DNA of 8,615 nt from Mucilaginibacter sp. (GTDB taxonomy: Bacteria > Bacteroidota > Bacteroidia > Sphingobacteriales > Sphingobacteriaceae), in the NCBI GenBank assembly GCA_019235595.1, contig JAFAKI010000010.1, positions 1 to 8,615 on the forward strand. Direction: 5' to 3'. The notes under the pieces are model-generated. The model had not been told where the DNA came from and did no database searches. It saw only the letters and a list, made by a program, of their open reading frames with translations. Positions 6,673 to 8,615 of the stretch are shown piece after piece (position 1 is the stretch's first letter; every line of letters begins with the position of its first letter). The position numbers and the translations under genes are program-made.

Positions 6673-6747
6673 AAGAATCAAGAGTCAAGAGTCAAGATAT
6701 TCACTTGATTCTTATTTCTTGGCTCTTGGTTCTTGAATCTTGATTCT
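6673..6747 (+). repeat. Heptad-array inverted repeat between hisB and hisH
   Basis: Most of the 88-bp hisB-hisH gap is a 7-bp periodic array. On the left are AAGAATC, AAGAGTC, AAGAGTC and AAGATAT (starts 6673, 6680, 6687, 6694), with a decayed unit possibly at 6666. On the right are six units in the opposite sense: TTGATTC, TTATTTC, TTGGCTC, TTGGTTC, TTGAATC and TTGATTC (starts 6705 to 6740 in steps of 7). The consensus unit is about GANTCAA. The outer arms 6674-6697 and 6724-6747 pair at 23 of 24 positions (two G-T), including a perfect outer 10 bp, leaving a loop of about 26 nt. The element ends 5 nt before the hisH ATG. Its architecture mirrors the element at 2393-2460, but with a different unit sequence. 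Confidence 0.82.
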
Positions 6748-6752
6748 AAAAA

Positions 6753-7343
6753 ATGATAGGTATAATAAGATACGGTGCCGGAAATATTTTTTCATTAACT
6801 GCCGCTTTGGATAGGTTAGGCATAAAATATGGTATGGTGCATAGTGAAGCAGATTTTGAACAATTTGACCGCTATATCATACCCGGTGTGGGACATGCGG
6901 GCGCTGCCATGAATAAATTGCAACAAAGCGGTATGGTCGAAAAAATAAAGGCCACGCAGAAACCTACACTTGGTATTTGTGTCGGCATGCAATTGCTTAC
7001 TGCACATTCGGAAGAGGGCGACGCTAGTATGTTGAATATCTTTCCGATACAAACTAAACGGTTTACTGATAGTGCCGAATATAAAGTACCTCACACAGGT
7101 TGGAACCAGGTGAATAGCGAAAAAGGAAATCCGCTGTTTAAAAATATTCCAAACGGATCACATTTTTACTTTGTACATTCATACTTTATTGAGTTCAACC
7201 CGGCATATACGTTGGCCTCAACTGATTATAGTACAAAATTTTCGGCATCAATTTGGAAGGATAACTTTTTTGCGGTGCAGTTTCACCCGGAAAAGTCGGG
7301 CAAGTTTGGCGAAGTATTACTAACTAATTTTTCAAATTTATAA
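6753..7343 (+). CDS. hisH: Imidazole glycerol phosphate synthase glutaminase subunit HisH
   Basis: HisH is the class I glutamine amidotransferase subunit that releases ammonia from glutamine and channels it to HisF. The protein is 196 aa, standard length. The catalytic triad is visible: nucleophile C76 in GICVGMQLL (74-82), and H178 with E180 in QFHPE (176-180). The oxyanion-strand motif PGVGHAG (44-50) and the N-terminal YGAGN (7-11) are also present. The ATG at 6753 comes 5 nt after the heptad-repeat hairpin and within an A-run (CTAAAAAATG), the usual start context here. hisA starts 4 bp after the stop and hisF lies behind hisA, so both subunits of the synthase are encoded together. Confidence 0.96.
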   Translation: MIGIIRYGAGNIFSLTAALDRLGIKYGMVHSEADFEQFDRYIIPGVGHAGAAMNKLQQSGMVEKIKATQKPTLGICVGMQLLTAHSEEGDASMLNIFPIQTKRFTDSAEYKVPHTGWNQVNSEKGNPLFKNIPNGSHFYFVHSYFIEFNPAYTLASTDYSTKFSASIWKDNFFAVQFHPEKSGKFGEVLLTNFSNL

Positions 7344-7347
7344 AGCA

Positions 7348-8097
7348 ATGTATATAATTCCGGCGATAGATATTTTAAATAAACGTGTTGTAAGGTTGCG
7401 CGAAGGCAATTATGAGCAGGTAACCGAATATGATGTTACCCTCGAGGAAATGATCGAAAAATACCAGTCGCATGGTACAGATTTCATTCATATTATCGAC
7501 CTGAACGGCGCAAAAAACGATTTCAGCAACCAGGAATATCTTTTTGATGTCATCCGCAAAACGGATATGAAGGTGCAATATGGTGGTGGCATCCGCAGTA
7601 TTGATAAAGTAAAAGAGTTGATAGACGCTGGTGTGCACCGGGTAATCGTTGGTACGCAGGCCATTACTAATCCAAACTTTTTGCCTGACCTGAGTAAAGA
7701 AATCTGCGGAAAAGAAAAATGTTCCGATCAGGTGATCGTTGCCATAGATGTATTGGATGAAGTAATCAAATACTCAGGCTGGATGGAAAGCTCCCCTATC
7801 AAACTGATGGACTATGTTGATAGATGCCTGCAACTGGGTTTTTTCCGCTTCCTGTGTACCGATATCAATAAGGATGGCAAATTAGGCGGTGCCGGAGTGG
7901 ATCTGTATCAAAAACTGCTTGATCATTCGCCATTCATAAAACTGATCGCATCTGGTGGTATCAGCTCGATGAAAGATATTGAAGAATTGAGCAAAATTAA
8001 GGTTGAGTCGGTTGTTGTAGGTAAAGCCATTTACGAGGGACGCATCAATATTGACGAAGTCAAAAACTGGAATTTGAAATCGTTAATTTCGATATGA
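7348..8097 (+). CDS. hisA: ProFAR isomerase HisA
   Basis: HisA is a (beta/alpha)8-barrel isomerase that opens the ribose of ProFAR (an Amadori rearrangement) to give PRFAR, the substrate of HisHF. The 249-aa length is normal. The catalytic base D8 (PAIDIL) and acid D134 (VAIDVLD) sit on opposite barrel strands, as expected. Phosphate-binding glycine motifs are present in both halves: YGGGIR (78-83) with GT (102-103), and ASGGIS (201-206) with GKAI (225-228). The TDINKDGKLGG segment (171-181) contains T171 and D176, the conserved second-half residues. The stop codon overlaps the hisF ATG by 4 nt (ATGA), so the two barrel enzymes are translationally coupled. Confidence 0.96.
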   Translation: MYIIPAIDILNKRVVRLREGNYEQVTEYDVTLEEMIEKYQSHGTDFIHIIDLNGAKNDFSNQEYLFDVIRKTDMKVQYGGGIRSIDKVKELIDAGVHRVIVGTQAITNPNFLPDLSKEICGKEKCSDQVIVAIDVLDEVIKYSGWMESSPIKLMDYVDRCLQLGFFRFLCTDINKDGKLGGAGVDLYQKLLDHSPFIKLIASGGISSMKDIEELSKIKVESVVVGKAIYEGRINIDEVKNWNLKSLISI

Positions 8098-8615
8098 GCC
8101 TCGCGAAGCGGATTATCCCTTGCTTAGATGTTAAGGATGGGCGTACAGTAAAAGGTGTGAACTTCGTCGACCTACGCGATGCCGGAGACCCGGTTGAGCT
8201 AGCGTGGAACTACTCTAACCAAGGCGCTGACGAACTGGTATTCCTGGACATCACAGCAACCCACGAACGCCGTAAAACCATGGTTGAACTGGTTAAAGCA
8301 GTGGCACGCCAAATCAACATCCCATTTACCATAGGGGGCGGCATTAATGAAATTGCTGATGCGGACGCACTTTTAAATGCAGGAGCTGATAAAATATCCA
8401 TCAATTCGGCCGCGGTACGTAACCCGGCATTGATCGATGAACTGGCAAAAGCATTTGGCGTTCAGTTTGTAATTGTCGCAGTAGATACGCGCAATGTAGA
8501 GGGAAAAAACATTGTCCATCTGAATGGCGGACGCATCCCAACCGAAAAAGAAACTTTTAACTGGATACTGGAAGCTGAAGATCGTGGCGCCGGCGAAATA
8601 TTACTCACGTCAATG
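8094..8615 (+). CDS. hisF: Imidazole glycerol phosphate synthase cyclase subunit HisF (3'-truncated by window edge)
   Basis: The frame opened by the ATG at 8094, inside the hisA stop, is free of stops to the last base and gives 174 residues of the usual ~250. It begins SLAKRIIPCLDVKDGRTVKG, the HisF signature. Catalytic D12 (CLDVKDG) and D131 (VAVDTRN) are present, together with the phosphate-binding IGGGI (80-84) and the GADKISINSAAV strand (97-108). The visible part ends at LLTSM, just before the conserved DxDGT continuation. HisF takes ammonia from HisH and converts PRFAR to IGP plus AICAR. The truncation is only the window end; the remaining sequence should continue to the right, probably followed by hisIE. 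Confidence 0.95.
   Translation, partial: MSLAKRIIPCLDVKDGRTVKGVNFVDLRDAGDPVELAWNYSNQGADELVFLDITATHERRKTMVELVKAVARQINIPFTIGGGINEIADADALLNAGADKISINSAAVRNPALIDELAKAFGVQFVIVAVDTRNVEGKNIVHLNGGRIPTEKETFNWILEAEDRGAGEILLTSM

Noticed and set aside
6673..6747. Reading the 6673-6747 repeat as a CRISPR array or as methylation (GANTC) clusters
   Set aside because: Units are 7 bp with no spacers, which rules out CRISPR; GANTC occurrences follow from the heptad consensus and are not independent evidence of a methylation control site.
8210..8404. A 64-codon minus-strand ORF near the right edge
   Set aside because: It is antisense to hisF, which is open from 8094 to the end of the window with family motifs throughout.

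Overview
The window looks like chromosome from a Bacteroidetes bacterium, most likely family Sphingobacteriaceae (Mucilaginibacter/Pedobacter-like). I infer this from three things: moderate-to-low GC, A/T-rich start regions without Shine-Dalgarno sequences plus a TTTG / TAnnTTTG type promoter, and His proteins of the Bacteroidetes type (a 283-aa HisG carrying the regulatory C-terminal domain, and a fused HisB phosphatase/dehydratase). All genes I can support lie on the + strand.

Layout. Bases 1-1222 hold the 3' part of a multi-spanning membrane protein resembling GT-C/family-39 type glycosyltransferases. A 316-bp gap (1223-1538) follows. It holds a weak terminator candidate, then a good Bacteroidetes promoter (1355-1384), then an unlisted 20-codon ORF (1416-1478) encoding a histidine-rich peptide with three His-His pairs, and a perfect 8-bp hairpin built partly from those His codons. 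I read this as a histidine-sensing attenuator leader.

From 1539 to the end runs a his operon: hisG, hisD, an AT-rich lipoprotein-like ORF of unknown function, hisC, hisB, hisH, hisA and the 5' part of hisF (open at the right edge). The enzymes cover PRPP + ATP condensation (HisG), the ProFAR isomerase step (HisA), the imidazole-forming synthase (HisH glutaminase + HisF cyclase), IGP dehydration and histidinol-phosphate dephosphorylation (HisB), transamination (HisC) and the last two oxidations (HisD). Only the HisI/HisE steps are absent, and hisIE would be expected just downstream. Gene junctions are very tight (4-nt overlaps at hisC/hisB and hisA/hisF, gaps of 2-4 bp elsewhere) except at two places, hisG/hisD and hisB/hisH.

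Those two larger gaps (72 and 88 bp) are each filled by an element of the same unusual design: an array of degenerate 7-bp units followed by an inverted array of the same unit, able to fold into a long hairpin ending just before the next start codon. The unit differs between the two elements (about AGTTNNC versus about GANTCAA), but the heptad architecture is shared.

The most noteworthy items are the His leader peptide/attenuator, the pair of heptad inverted-repeat elements, and the foreign-looking lipoprotein ORF embedded between hisD and hisC.
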